Below are positions 63,909 to 64,000 of a stretch of 64,000 bases of DNA, piece after piece. Positions within the stretch are counted from its first letter, which is position 1, and every line of letters begins with the position of its first letter. Below the pieces are notes generated by a model, which saw only the letters and a list, made by a program, of their open reading frames with translations, ran no database searches and was not told the DNA's origin. A program made the position numbers and the translations under genes. Source of the DNA: Spirosoma utsteinense (lineage in GTDB: Bacteria; Bacteroidota; Bacteroidia; Cytophagales; Spirosomataceae); NCBI RefSeq assembly GCF_014282275.1, contig NZ_VFIA01000021.1, positions 52,207-116,206 of the forward strand, in the 5' to 3' direction.

Positions 63909-64000
63909 ATGTCGTATATTAGTGGGATGAATTACTCGACTAAAATCAAGGAAGACTTGGATTTGTTGCAAACCATTGAAAAACAACAATATAAAGCTCA
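63909..64000 (+). mobile_element. Probable start of an IS630-type transposase gene, partial
   Basis: From ATG 63909 (or 63927) the plus strand reads MNYSTKIKEDLDLLQTIEKQ and stays open to the window edge. The pattern (a basic start, then KEDLDLLQTIEKQQ) resembles N-termini of IS630-family HTH/transposases of Spirosoma. Only about 30 residues are present, so the family is tentative. Position directly beside the broken HD gene supports an insertion. Confidence 0.45.

Overview
The window looks like chromosome of an aerobic Bacteroidota bacterium of the Cytophagales, most like Spirosoma. Evidence: TonB-dependent receptor/DUF4249 pairs, FAS1, GH78 and PQQ sugar dehydrogenase genes, promoters with the Bacteroidota TTTG-N19/20-TAnnTTTG pattern, type B L31, scarce Shine-Dalgarno sites and many palindromic intergenic repeats. 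Base composition is moderately GC-rich up to about 60.0 kb, then turns clearly AT-rich to the end, marking an acquired island. The genus is an inference from protein resemblance recalled from memory, not from a search.

Layout. 1-9.9 kb (minus strand): a tightly coupled nonulosonic acid operon, legB-legC-neuD/legH-legI-legG-ptmE-legF, then a PseB-like dehydratase, a Wzx flippase and a partial gene. The CBS/guanylyltransferase gene (ptmE type) points to the GDP-sugar route to CMP-legionaminic acid. Divergent at 10.0 kb is a small DUF115/GT42-like protein that could be the transferase using that sugar. 11-21.5 kb: housekeeping genes (a GNAT-like protein, Ppx/GppA, MetH with a TTG start, FAS1, NrdA, L31). 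21.5-30.2 kb: two intact TonB receptor/DUF4249 pairs flank a third receptor whose front half was replaced by IS5 and IS110 remnants. 30.2-39.6 kb: small lipoproteins (one frameshifted), a LuxR-type regulator with a poly-C tract, TRIC channel, acyl-ACP thioesterase, 2-oxoadipate dioxygenase (DUF1338), sugar isomerase-like protein, dipeptide epimerase with an AONS-like enzyme, a NarL-type response regulator, and a deletion scar joining two broken genes (aldo/keto reductase and AraC).

39.6-56.4 kb: alpha-L-rhamnosidase, carboxylesterase with a divergent LysR regulator, cupins, acetyltransferase, zinc alcohol dehydrogenase, a three-subunit periplasmic aldehyde oxidoreductase (PaoABC type), AraC regulator, ABM monooxygenase and PQQ sugar dehydrogenase. 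Three copies of one hairpin repeat family (about 45.6, 47.6 and 51.8 kb) separate these genes. 56.7-59.9 kb: an uncharacterised membrane-protein pair, then a CdtB-like DNase I-fold nuclease without a signal peptide, followed by a helical protein I do not recognise.

60.0-64.0 kb: AT-rich island with TcmP and its DUF5131 (three-Cys, Gp37/Gp68) partner, and an HD phosphohydrolase/CYTH pair whose HD gene is cut at its front by what looks like the start of a transposase gene on the plus strand. The nuclease pair and this island are the best candidates for an undescribed system.
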